Shown here in pieces: positions 27,588 to 35,702 of a stretch of 64,000 nucleotides of DNA. The DNA is taken from contig OZ242367.1 of NCBI GenBank assembly GCA_965209015.1, positions 1,736,001 to 1,800,000 of the forward strand. The letters are read 5' to 3'. Under the pieces are notes generated by a model that was given only the letters and a program-made list of their open reading frames with translations, did not search any database and was not told where the DNA came from. Position 1 is the stretch's first letter. The number at the start of each line of letters is the position of its first letter. The stretch is from Bin80 sp965209015 (lineage in GTDB: Bacteria; Bacteroidota; Rhodothermia; Rhodothermales; Bin80). A program made the translations under genes and the position numbers.

Positions 27588-28774
27588 TCAAGTGTTCGGG
27601 CTCTGTATGCTAAATATGCTTGTAGTCCACTGAGCTTACAGAAGCTGCGGGCTTCTGCTCCATTCCAAAAAGCATTCTCTTCTCCGTAGGTTCCTACCAT
27701 AATGTCAAACATAGAATACTGGCTCTCGCAACCTTGGACTATGATATTTCCTTTGTATAGCCGAATTAAAACAGAGCCTGTAACCACGTCTTGGGAGGAA
27801 AGCAGAAATGCTTCAATATCTCTCATCACTGGATCAAAATACTGAGCTTCGTGAAGAAGCATTCCATAAAACTCGCTCAATTGATCCTTCTGGAACCGTT
27901 GCCATTTTGTAAGCACCAGCTTCTCCAACTCTCTGTGAGCAGTGATGAGGATCATCGGTGCAGGAGCATCAAATCCAATCCTTCCCTTAAGCCCTAATAT
28001 CGTATCTCCAATATGAACATTCCGACCAATCCCGTGTTCCGAGCCAAGATCAGCAAGCTTAGTGATAAGCTCTACTGCGGGTAAAGCATCCCCGTTTAAT
28101 GCGACAGGCAAACCATTCTTGAACTCAATTACTACCTCTAAGCCAACCTCTGGTGCATCGGCAGGAGAGACCGAATTTGGATAGGCTTCATCTGGAAGGG
28201 GAAGGACGGTTCCAAGAGTTTCTTGACCTCCAATCGTTGTTCCCCATAGTCCTTCGTTGATTGAGTATCTCGTAGTCTTCTCGGGAATTGAGAAGCCGCG
28301 ATCATGGAGAAATTTTGTTGTATGCTCCCTCGTGAACCCTTCATCACGAATTGGTGTGATGAGTTCAAGATCATCTGCTAACAGCTGTACAACTGAATCA
28401 AATCGGACCTGATCATTCCCTGCTCCCGTTGAGCCATGAGCAATGGCATTTGCTTGAACTTGGTGAGCAATTCGGACCACCTCTCTGGCCTGTACTACAC
28501 GTTCTGCTCCAACACATAACGGATACACGCCTCCACGAAGCACATTTCCTATAATCAAAAATCGTAAATAGTCATTATATAGAGCAGTACGGGCATCAAC
28601 TTGGAAATGCTCTTTTGCTCCAAGTTCTTTGGAACGAGTTCGTAAAGTCGCCTCGTCCAGAGTTGCACCTGTATCAACCGTAACCGTGTATATGTCTTCG
28701 CCGTACTTTTCACGTAAGTACGGAACACAGAAAGATGTGTCTAGTCCGCCACTGAAAGCTAGTACGATTCCCAT
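27584..28774 (-). CDS. argG: Argininosuccinate synthase
   Basis: A 396-residue ATP-dependent ligase joining citrulline and aspartate. The N-terminal PP-loop is AFSGGLDTS, and HGSTGAGNDQVRF is the family signature further on. It is the first gene of the six-gene arginine operon and reads away from moaA; the 195-bp divergent gap (28775-28969) must hold both promoters, but I see no clear ARG-box or other operator there. Argininosuccinate lyase (argH) and an enzyme for the first acylation (argA/argJ) are absent from the window. Confidence 0.95.
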   Translation of the reverse strand: MGIVLAFSGGLDTSFCVPYLREKYGEDIYTVTVDTGATLDEATLRTRSKELGAKEHFQVDARTALYNDYLRFLIIGNVLRGGVYPLCVGAERVVQAREVVRIAHQVQANAIAHGSTGAGNDQVRFDSVVQLLADDLELITPIRDEGFTREHTTKFLHDRGFSIPEKTTRYSINEGLWGTTIGGQETLGTVLPLPDEAYPNSVSPADAPEVGLEVVIEFKNGLPVALNGDALPAVELITKLADLGSEHGIGRNVHIGDTILGLKGRIGFDAPAPMILITAHRELEKLVLTKWQRFQKDQLSEFYGMLLHEAQYFDPVMRDIEAFLLSSQDVVTGSVLIRLYKGNIIVQGCESQYSMFDIMVGTYGEENAFWNGAEARSFCKLSGLQAYLAYRARTLE

Positions 28775-28969
28775 GCAGTTGAACTCTCAAATAACTGTCC
28801 TTGAACGCATGGAGAGAATCTTGGATCATAGATCTGGGACTCATTCCGGGGGCCCAGATGTGTTAACCACAGGTAGTGTGAATTGTCCAACTTGGACTTT
28901 CTCATAGATAATCTGACCTTACTTTATTGAACTCCGTTGAATTCTGGTTAGAATACGAGGGGCATAAAG

Positions 28970-30049
28970 ATGTATGAACTCAAGGTTTTGTCAGAACCGG
29001 ATATCCTCCCTACGTCAAAGGTACCCGAGAAGGTTTCATTGTTCTACTCATCTGCCAAGAGCCGGACCAATGTTCTGTGTGACAGCTTTGGCAGATTTCA
29101 TAACTACCTTAGAATTTCTCTCGTTGAGCATTGCAATTTGAGATGTAGCTATTGCATGCCTGAGGACGGGCTGGATTGGACACCATCTGAGCAGTTGCTG
29201 ACGGATGAAGAAGTCATTCGTCTGGCTCAGCTTTTTGTAGGACAGGGGGTAACGAAAATTCGTTTGACCGGTGGAGAGCCGTTACTTAGGACGGGGATCG
29301 AAAAAATTGTTAATGAATTGAGTTCTTTGTCCGGGCTTGACACCTTGGCCATGACCACCAATGCTCTTCTTTTGAAACGCAAGCTGCCTGCACTTCAAAC
29401 AGCTGGACTCAGTTTGGTCAATATAAGTTTAGACACCTTGATTCCTGAACGATTTAAACAGATTACCCGCCGCAATGGACTAAATCTCGTATTAGATGCG
29501 ATTGATTTTGCTTTAGAGTCTGGATTCTCCCGGCTCAAAGTTAACTGCGTTGTAATGAGAGGTGTCAATGAAGATGAAATCGTGAATTTTGTTGAATTGA
29601 CTCGTCATCGTCCAATTGAGGTCCGCTTTATAGAATTCATGCCGTTTGATGGGAATCGCTGGGATGAGCGCCAAATGGTTCCATACCGTGAGATGCTTCA
29701 TACTCTCCAATCTCATTATCAAATTGAGGCCTTAGGATCTGGCCTCAACGAAACTTCAAAATTGTACCAAGTGTCTGGGTTTCTTGGTCGGATTGGATTT
29801 ATCACTTCAATGACTGATCACTTTTGTGAGGGATGTAACCGATTGAGGATCACAGCAGATGGAAATCTGAAGGTCTGTCTCTTTGGACGGGCTGAGGTGA
29901 ATTTGCGGACGGCGATCCGAAGTGGAGCAGATGACGATGATCTCTTAGATCTGATCAGTATAGCCATTGGCGGAAAACATGCCCGACATGCCGGCATGCA
30001 TCTAATTGCAGCCTCAAATAATCGACCCATGATTACGATAGGGGGATAG
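28970..30049 (+). CDS. moaA: GTP 3',8-cyclase (molybdenum cofactor biosynthesis protein A)
   Basis: A 359-residue radical-SAM enzyme for the first step of molybdopterin synthesis. The N-terminal iron-sulfur cluster motif is Cys55, Cys59, Cys62 (CNLRCSYC), followed by RLTGGEPLLR. The C-terminal second cluster shows CEGCNRLR and a third Cys in LKVCLF. The protein ends in the conserved Gly-Gly tail (TIGG). A 38-residue N-terminal stretch precedes the usual start region (DSFGRFHNYLRIS); no nearer ATG exists, so it may be a real extension. The next gene begins on the base after the stop. With modA/modB 10 kb away it points to molybdoenzymes in this organism; the other moa/moe genes are not in the window. 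Confidence 0.95.
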   Translation: MYELKVLSEPDILPTSKVPEKVSLFYSSAKSRTNVLCDSFGRFHNYLRISLVEHCNLRCSYCMPEDGLDWTPSEQLLTDEEVIRLAQLFVGQGVTKIRLTGGEPLLRTGIEKIVNELSSLSGLDTLAMTTNALLLKRKLPALQTAGLSLVNISLDTLIPERFKQITRRNGLNLVLDAIDFALESGFSRLKVNCVVMRGVNEDEIVNFVELTRHRPIEVRFIEFMPFDGNRWDERQMVPYREMLHTLQSHYQIEALGSGLNETSKLYQVSGFLGRIGFITSMTDHFCEGCNRLRITADGNLKVCLFGRAEVNLRTAIRSGADDDDLLDLISIAIGGKHARHAGMHLIAASNNRPMITIGG

Positions 30050-30874
30050 ATGTTAAGTATTATGCTCATGATTTCGCTGATTCAGCCTGTTTCATCCGAC
30101 TTTACAGCGATGTCTTTTAATATCCGTTATGACAACCCAGATGATGGGGCCAGCGCATGGCCTCATCGAGCGGAGTCAGTGGCTGCTGAGATGTCAACAG
30201 TGGAACTGATTGGTGTTCAGGAAGCATTGAGTCATCAGGTTCAAGAGTTAGCTTTATTGTTGCCGGGCTATGCGTGGGTGGGTGTCGGAAGAGATGACGG
30301 GGAGAATGGTGGCGAATTCTCACCCATCTTCTTTCGGGAGGTTGCGTTTGAACTGCTTGAGACAACTACATTTTGGCTTTCGGAAACTCCAAATCAATCA
30401 GGAAGTCAAGGATGGGATGCTGCCCTTCCCAGGATTGTAACATCTGCTCATTTGAAATTTCGTGAAATTGGGACTGATTTTCTGGTGATTAACACACATT
30501 TCGATCATCTTGGGACGCAGGCTCGGTATGAGAGCGCAAAGCTATTGTCAGAGTATGTCAATGAGTTTTCTGGGCCGACGATCTTGCTTGGAGACTTAAA
30601 CTCAACTCCAGACTCTCAGCCTATTGCTATGCTGATTGAGAAAGGAGCTATGCAGGACGCATTTACGGTCAGTATGAGACCAAATCAAGGACCCGTGGGC
30701 ACATTCAGCGGTTTTTTGGAGCGAAATGATCTGGGCGAAGCCCCACGGATTGATTACATTCTGCCATCACATCATTGGAGAGTGATCAGCTATGAGGCTA
30801 TTATTTCGATTCAGAATGGCAGATATGTATCTGATCATTTGCCAATTAAAGCTCAACTTCAGCTGATTGAGTAG
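30050..30874 (+). CDS. Endonuclease/exonuclease/phosphatase-fold hydrolase, exported
   Basis: A 274-residue protein of the metal-dependent DNase I-like superfamily. The motifs in order are SFNIRYDN, QEAL (metal Glu), NTHFDHLG, GDLNSTP, RIDYI and SDHLPI (catalytic His). A short hydrophobic N-terminus (MLSIMLMISLIQPVSS) looks like a signal peptide, so it is probably periplasmic or outer-surface. Members of this subgroup cleave phosphodiesters of sugars, lipids or nucleic acids; the substrate cannot be read from the sequence. It starts directly after the moaA stop codon and is likely co-transcribed, without an evident functional link. Confidence 0.85.
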   Translation: MLSIMLMISLIQPVSSDFTAMSFNIRYDNPDDGASAWPHRAESVAAEMSTVELIGVQEALSHQVQELALLLPGYAWVGVGRDDGENGGEFSPIFFREVAFELLETTTFWLSETPNQSGSQGWDAALPRIVTSAHLKFREIGTDFLVINTHFDHLGTQARYESAKLLSEYVNEFSGPTILLGDLNSTPDSQPIAMLIEKGAMQDAFTVSMRPNQGPVGTFSGFLERNDLGEAPRIDYILPSHHWRVISYEAIISIQNGRYVSDHLPIKAQLQLIE

Positions 30875-31008
30875 TTATCTTCTCTGTACATAGAGTATGC
30901 ACCTGAGACCTGTAATATATTCTGAGCCAAAGTAGGGGTGAGATACTTTTCCTAATTGATTTAGGTAAATATTGATACTTGATCACAAATAAAGTTCAGA
31001 AGTGGTTC

Positions 31009-32778
31009 ATGAAAATATCCGACACGGAGATCCATCAGCGCCTCCTGCGTCTAGGCGAGGACAGTAAGTGGGAATTTAAACAGATCGAATTCAAGGGCAA
31101 TAAGCCAATTGCCCCTAGGCGAAATGACCTCGCCGACGAAATGGTGGCATTTGCCAACTTGCAAGGAGGCGTTATCGTGTGTGGAGTCACGGATGACGGG
31201 AAAATTCAGGGAATGACGAAGGATCAAATGGGGGAGTTGAATAAACTACTACGCGAGATTAGTGCCGATACAATTAAACCTCCCCTTCGCATTCAGATCA
31301 ATCATAGAGATCTTGATGGAGAATCCATTGTAATTGTTCAGATACCGCGTGGAGAATCTTTGTATTCACGGGCCGGTCACGCATTCATCAGGAATGGTTC
31401 ATCCAAGCGTCGCCTTGAAAGCGGTGAACAATTACGAATAGCACAAAGACGAGCTCAGAGTCGCTATTCGTGTTTTGATCAACAAGTAGTCCCTAACACT
31501 GGATTCCAATCTCTTGAAGAACACCTATGGGAAACCCTACTCAGTGCAACTGGGGCAACCAGCCCTCGTCGGGCACTCATGAATCTGAAGCTCCTTGCCA
31601 ATGATGAAGAGGATATAGAAAGAGCTACGATTGCTGGAATCCTTCTGTGCACCAAAATGCCCCAAACTTGGCTACCTTACGCTGCCATTATGGCTACTCA
31701 ATATCGCGGCAAAGATCGTGCATCAGGTCAGTTAGATTTTCAAGAGATTCAGGGCCCATTGACCAATCAGATTACGGATGCAGTCAAGTTTGTAGTACGA
31801 AATATGCGTGTATCTTCTCAAAAGACACCCGCCCGCGAAGATTTACCTCAGTACAGTAAGGCAGCTGTATTTGAGGCAGTTGTCAATGCCGTAGTTCATC
31901 GAGACTATTCTATGTCAACCAAACGTATCAGACTTTCGATGTTCAAGGATCGCTTGGAAATTGATTCCCCTGGCCAGCTCCTCAATGGGATGACTATTGA
32001 TGGTATGGATTCAATCCAAGCAACCCGAAATGAGGTATTAGCCTCGGTGTTTGGGCGGATTCCCGTGGATAATACACCCGGCTCACAACATCGCGGATAC
32101 ATGATGGAACGACGGGGAGATGGAGTTTCAATCATCATCAAGAAGACCCGAGAGATTTCTGGTAGTGCTCCAGTGTACAAGGTGGTTGATGAATCGAATC
32201 TGAATCTAATCATTCCCGCTGCTAAACTTGAACCTACTCCGTCAGATGCAACAGTTACGGTGCATTCTGAGGGTAGTCCACTTGAGGGCGTGGATGTTTT
32301 GATACTGTTTCCAAACAAAACTTGGCATCGTTCAAGAACTAACGAGGCCGGTGAGGCAGAGTTTGATCTTCACACGACGCATCTACCCATGACCGTGTAT
32401 GCTGCATTACCAGAGTTCACGAAAGGATTAGCTCAGGAGTGGGTTTCCAGCCAGGGTGGACTCATGATCGAAATGGTACCACTCGAGGGTGGGGGAACGG
32501 TGATTTTTCCAAATGGCGCTGGTAGGGTACCTGGATTAAATGGCCGACTCAATCCAATTTGTGATACTTTCGATCGAATGTACCTCTATGCTGATAATAT
32601 TTCAATTGAGGAAGGCAGGCCTCAGCCGGTCCATTTTCGTCTTGGTAAGCCATTGAGGGTAACGGATGCGTATGGCGTCGAAATGTTCATCAAAATCGTT
32701 GATATTACTGGACAGTCTTCATTGGTAGAGTACTCGCCAATTGATCCGACCTCGTGGGAAACTCCTATACTTCCATGA
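31009..32778 (+). CDS. Schlafen AlbA_2 / GHKL-ATPase-like DNA-binding protein with C-terminal beta-domain
   Basis: A 589-residue protein. Residues about 15-150 form a Schlafen/AlbA_2 domain (WEFKQIEFK, then EMVAFANLQGGVIVCGVTDDG, then AFIRNGSSKRRLE). Residues about 270-410 resemble the HATPase_c_4 domain of RecG-like regulators (AAVFEAVVNAVVHRDYS, DRLEIDSPGQL, RNEVLASVFGRI). The last 170 residues look like a carboxypeptidase-regulatory-type beta-sandwich (TVTVHSEGSPLEGVDVLI ... SRTNEAGEAEF) followed by a further conserved beta-rich tail. The ATG at 31009 is chosen over a TTG at 30979. AlbA_2-GHKL proteins are often transcription regulators or parts of defence loci. Here it lies upstream of a methyltransferase and a probable nuclease on the same strand, but 470 bp away, so shared function is inference. 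Confidence 0.8.
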   Translation: MKISDTEIHQRLLRLGEDSKWEFKQIEFKGNKPIAPRRNDLADEMVAFANLQGGVIVCGVTDDGKIQGMTKDQMGELNKLLREISADTIKPPLRIQINHRDLDGESIVIVQIPRGESLYSRAGHAFIRNGSSKRRLESGEQLRIAQRRAQSRYSCFDQQVVPNTGFQSLEEHLWETLLSATGATSPRRALMNLKLLANDEEDIERATIAGILLCTKMPQTWLPYAAIMATQYRGKDRASGQLDFQEIQGPLTNQITDAVKFVVRNMRVSSQKTPAREDLPQYSKAAVFEAVVNAVVHRDYSMSTKRIRLSMFKDRLEIDSPGQLLNGMTIDGMDSIQATRNEVLASVFGRIPVDNTPGSQHRGYMMERRGDGVSIIIKKTREISGSAPVYKVVDESNLNLIIPAAKLEPTPSDATVTVHSEGSPLEGVDVLILFPNKTWHRSRTNEAGEAEFDLHTTHLPMTVYAALPEFTKGLAQEWVSSQGGLMIEMVPLEGGGTVIFPNGAGRVPGLNGRLNPICDTFDRMYLYADNISIEEGRPQPVHFRLGKPLRVTDAYGVEMFIKIVDITGQSSLVEYSPIDPTSWETPILP

Positions 32779-33248
32779 ATCCAGAATAAATTGTATCTAC
32801 CCGAGAGGACATCTTTTATCTTCCTTGATGTGATTCGTACCTACCTTGTTCAACCTCGGTTCATTTTCTCAACTTACCTATACTACATAATAAAATCAAT
32901 TATCAATTTTGTAAAGCCTTCCGAGTCTCACATACAAATCCTAAATTAGGGAAGCTAGGTGAAGTTGGGAGGCAACGGGGGCACCATCACCTGTCTTTGA
33001 TTCGGTCGCTGACCTTAGGTTGGCGATTCAATAGAACCTGGCTCCTACAAAGGGGGACCGTGAAACAATTTTGAGTAAATCATTCCAAACATGGATAAAT
33101 CCGAGAGGTAGATATCCCCTAGAAGGGCGGAGCTTTACGGTGTGATGAATGTTATAACTGGTTTACAAATGTACATAAAACTGGAAATAGAAGTAGACTT
33201 GGGCTAGTTGTTTCAACGTAATTGACACTCTATTTATTGACGTATCTC
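32779..33248. other. Intergenic region before the methyltransferase gene
   Basis: About 470 bp of AT-rich sequence with no recognised gene, tRNA or terminator. A patch of more mixed composition around 32950-33060 could be a remnant of something, but I cannot name it. The methyltransferase promoter must be in the last part. Confidence 0.4.
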
Positions 33249-34109
33249 ATGATCAAGCTATACGAAAATGTTGATCACAAAGTGATCTGGGGCGATGCTT
33301 TAGATGTACTTAAAACACATGTACCAGACGGATCCGTTGACCTTATTTTTTCTGATCCCCCATATAACATAGGCAAGAACTTCGGGCATATTAAAGATAA
33401 GTGGTCATGTCTTGAAGCATATGTTGAATGGTGTAAGAGATGGATATCGCTGTGCATTAGCAAGTTGGCACCCAGTGGTTCTATGTATTTAATGGCAAGC
33501 ACTCAGGCCATGCCGTACATAGATATCTACGTTCGCTCGCTTATTCATGTCATGTCTCGTATTATCTGGCATTATGATAGTTCGGGGGTTCAAGCGAAGA
33601 AGAAATTCGGATCCTTATACGAGCCCATCTTATTTTGTGTTAAAGACAAAAAAAACTATACATTCAACTACGATGCGGTTGCGATAGAAGCAAAAACTGG
33701 TGCCAAACGAAAGCTGATAGATTATCGAAAAGCTATTCCTTCGGAATACAGTGTCACAAAAAACCCAGGTAATGTATGGTACTTTGCACGAGTCAGGTAT
33801 CGAATGCACGAATACGAAGAACATCCCACCCAGAAGCCAGAATCTTTACTGAAGAGGATTATACTCGCCAGTTCAAAACCTGGGGATGTAGTTATGGATC
33901 CTTTTGCTGGAACATTCACTACTTGTGCAGTCGCTGCTCGTTTGGGTAGGCGTAGCATAGGAATTGATCTTAATCCAGACTATGTGGATATTGGTCTTCG
34001 CCGAGTGTTAGGTCATTCCAGTATGGACGGAAGGACACTAGAGCCAGTATTGAAGAGCACCCGCCGAGTAAATGCGAACGGGATCAAAAATTTCTATGCT
34101 GATAAGTAG
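33249..34109 (+). CDS. YhdJ-like N6-adenine DNA methyltransferase
   Basis: A 286-residue beta-class DNA methyltransferase. The catalytic motif IV comes first (FSDPPYNIGKNF) and the SAM motif I last (VVMDPFAGTFTTCAVAARLGR). Between them are stretches very close to E. coli YhdJ: RIIWHYDSSGVQAKKKFGSLYEPIL, then KKNYTFNYDA, KTGAKR.LIDYRK, NPGNVW and HPTQKPE.LLKRIILASS.PGDVV. YhdJ methylates the second A of ATGCAT, so the same target is predicted here (inference). The ATG at 33249 is preferred; a TTG at 33222 would add nine residues. A 374-residue gene starts 17 bases after the stop, typical of a restriction-modification pair. Confidence 0.9.
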   Translation: MIKLYENVDHKVIWGDALDVLKTHVPDGSVDLIFSDPPYNIGKNFGHIKDKWSCLEAYVEWCKRWISLCISKLAPSGSMYLMASTQAMPYIDIYVRSLIHVMSRIIWHYDSSGVQAKKKFGSLYEPILFCVKDKKNYTFNYDAVAIEAKTGAKRKLIDYRKAIPSEYSVTKNPGNVWYFARVRYRMHEYEEHPTQKPESLLKRIILASSKPGDVVMDPFAGTFTTCAVAARLGRRSIGIDLNPDYVDIGLRRVLGHSSMDGRTLEPVLKSTRRVNANGIKNFYADK

Positions 34110-34126
34110 TAGATTGATATAGGCGC

Positions 34127-35251
34127 ATGCCATCTCGAAGGCACGGTTTTACCCAGACTCTTATAGAAGTATTATCCAAATATACCGATGCGGATGCAGA
34201 GGGTATTCTGGAATGCAGTTCCCTGATACAGTATCTGAACATTAAAACGGAAGCTGCAAATAGGGGATCCAAAGCACGTGCGGCATATGGGAATCACTAC
34301 GCAATTTACGTGCTTGTTGAGGACTACTTAAACAAAAATTTTCATGTATCGGGGGAGTATCAAAAATATGAGGGTGCAAAGTTCTCCGACTTACTAAGAA
34401 GGCAGCGTCAATTACCCTTTGGTCGCAAACTACAAAATCATGCCCTGAACCATAGGTTGAATCAGGAATTCGAGAAATTATTCCCGAATGAAGTCGCACG
34501 GCCAGTCATACGTGACCACAATACTCAAAGGTACTGGATTAATGAGGGCTTGCTCAAGATAACCTATGGAGGCAAGGAAGTAAATCTTGCTATGGCTGTC
34601 AAAGCTATTATCGATCAGTACATTGAAGTAAGGCAAGAATCATTTAATTCGTTCATTGCGGAATGCCGAAAAATTTCGGAACTAAGTGATAGTGATATGG
34701 AATCAGCCAAATCATTTGTAGCTGAGTTGCTGAGCCCAAATGTGGATGCCAGAATATTTGAGATAGTGAGCTTCGCAATACTCAAAGCCTATTTTTCCAG
34801 TAAGGCGGTCTATTGGGGATGGTCAAGGGAGGATTTGAATGAGGAAACACTGGTGCTATACAAAACGGGACGAACGAATGCCAACGACGGCGGAATAGAT
34901 TTTGTTATGCGACCTCTTGGCAGATTCTTCCAAGTTACCGAAAGCATTGATGTCAACAAGTATTTCCTTGATATTGATAAGGTTCAGAGATATCAAATTA
35001 CCTTTGTTGTAAAGTCAAACGACTCAATTGATAGAATCATCGAAAGGATAAGACTTCAAGCAATTGACCGATACAGTGTACGACAGGTGGTAGACAGATA
35101 TATGGAATGTATAGAGGAAATAGTAAATGTTCCCCGACTCATCGATATATTCAACGCGTTGGCAGGGACACAGAAAATACAGACTGTAATTGAAGAGATA
35201 GTTCACCAAAGTGAGCTTGAATTTGAATCCATGCCCGAGGAAGGAGAGTGA
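34127..35251 (+). CDS. Unrecognised protein, probable restriction endonuclease partner of the methyltransferase
   Basis: 374 residues, not matched to a family I know. The C-terminal half contains a segment that could be a PD-(D/E)xK nuclease core: a helix with Glu (RIFEIVSFAILKAYF), then NDGGIDF (Asp258) and, 11 residues on, FFQVTE (Gln269-x-Thr-Glu272). If so, the usual Lys is replaced or shifted. The N-terminal half is charged and helical and could bind DNA. No transmembrane segment or signal peptide. It follows the YhdJ-like methyltransferase by 17 bases on the same strand, which is the main reason to call it the cognate nuclease, with ATGCAT as predicted site. An alternative is a non-nuclease effector of a modification-based defence system. 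Confidence 0.6.
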   Translation: MPSRRHGFTQTLIEVLSKYTDADAEGILECSSLIQYLNIKTEAANRGSKARAAYGNHYAIYVLVEDYLNKNFHVSGEYQKYEGAKFSDLLRRQRQLPFGRKLQNHALNHRLNQEFEKLFPNEVARPVIRDHNTQRYWINEGLLKITYGGKEVNLAMAVKAIIDQYIEVRQESFNSFIAECRKISELSDSDMESAKSFVAELLSPNVDARIFEIVSFAILKAYFSSKAVYWGWSREDLNEETLVLYKTGRTNANDGGIDFVMRPLGRFFQVTESIDVNKYFLDIDKVQRYQITFVVKSNDSIDRIIERIRLQAIDRYSVRQVVDRYMECIEEIVNVPRLIDIFNALAGTQKIQTVIEEIVHQSELEFESMPEEGE

Positions 35252-35702
35252 GCCATTGTTCTCTGTGGGGTAAAAGAGAAGTTGTCGTGCCTGTGCGGAA
35301 GCATTTTAACTATTCCCTATAATCATGAGCCAATCCTCGGTTATGTTACACTCTGATTGTACGAACTGAATTGGTGCTGGAAGCATACTCAATGGCATAC
35401 TTTTTTGCTTCAAGCCATTCATGAAGAGTTACATAACGGAGATTGAAACCCTCATTCAGCGCATAACTCATAGCCTCATCTCCCTGTATCCATTAGTAAA
35501 TATGGTTTACAGAAATAGGGTAGGTCATGCCTGAGGGGAGTGTTTGGACGGGCGAATGGCTACGGTGGCAATAGGTGGCACCTATTGCCACCGTATTGGG
35601 TAGACCAGTTCGTCCTTTTTAGATGACCTAGTTGGTCGGAGTAGGCACTCCGTGTGTTTAGGCTATTTATTCATTGTCCGTTAGGGCTTTTTCAGAGAAT
35701 TA
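35252..35702. other. Intergenic region between convergent genes, with palindrome
   Basis: 450 bp between the nuclease-like gene (+) and ppc (-). It contains a 35-nt palindrome (separate entry), a second small hairpin (CGGAGT 35637-35642 with ACTCCG 35647-35652, loop AGGC) and a 41-codon frame on the minus strand (35346-35471) whose protein (LHEWLEAKKYAIEYASS) looks protein-like but is not recognised. That frame may be a gene fragment. Confidence 0.4.
35561..35595. repeat. 35-nt near-perfect palindrome
   Basis: Two 17-bp arms (TACGGTGGCAATAGGTG at 35561-35577 and its exact complement at 35579-35595) around a single central G. There is no T-tract on either side, so it is not an ordinary intrinsic terminator. 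It could form a cruciform or hairpin, bind a dimeric regulator, or stop transcription from both convergent genes. Confidence 0.85.

Noticed and set aside
30979..31008. TTG start for the AlbA protein
   Set aside because: The ATG at 31009 begins the conserved part; the extra ten residues have no support.
32950..33060. Possible tRNA-like or structured RNA
   Set aside because: No consistent cloverleaf or T-loop (GTTCGA) could be drawn. I found no tRNA or rRNA gene elsewhere in the window by eye.
35346..35471. 41-codon minus-strand frame (MSYALNEGFNLRYVTLHEW)
   Set aside because: The composition looks protein-like, but there is no family match and no start context; kept only as a possible gene fragment inside the intergenic entry.
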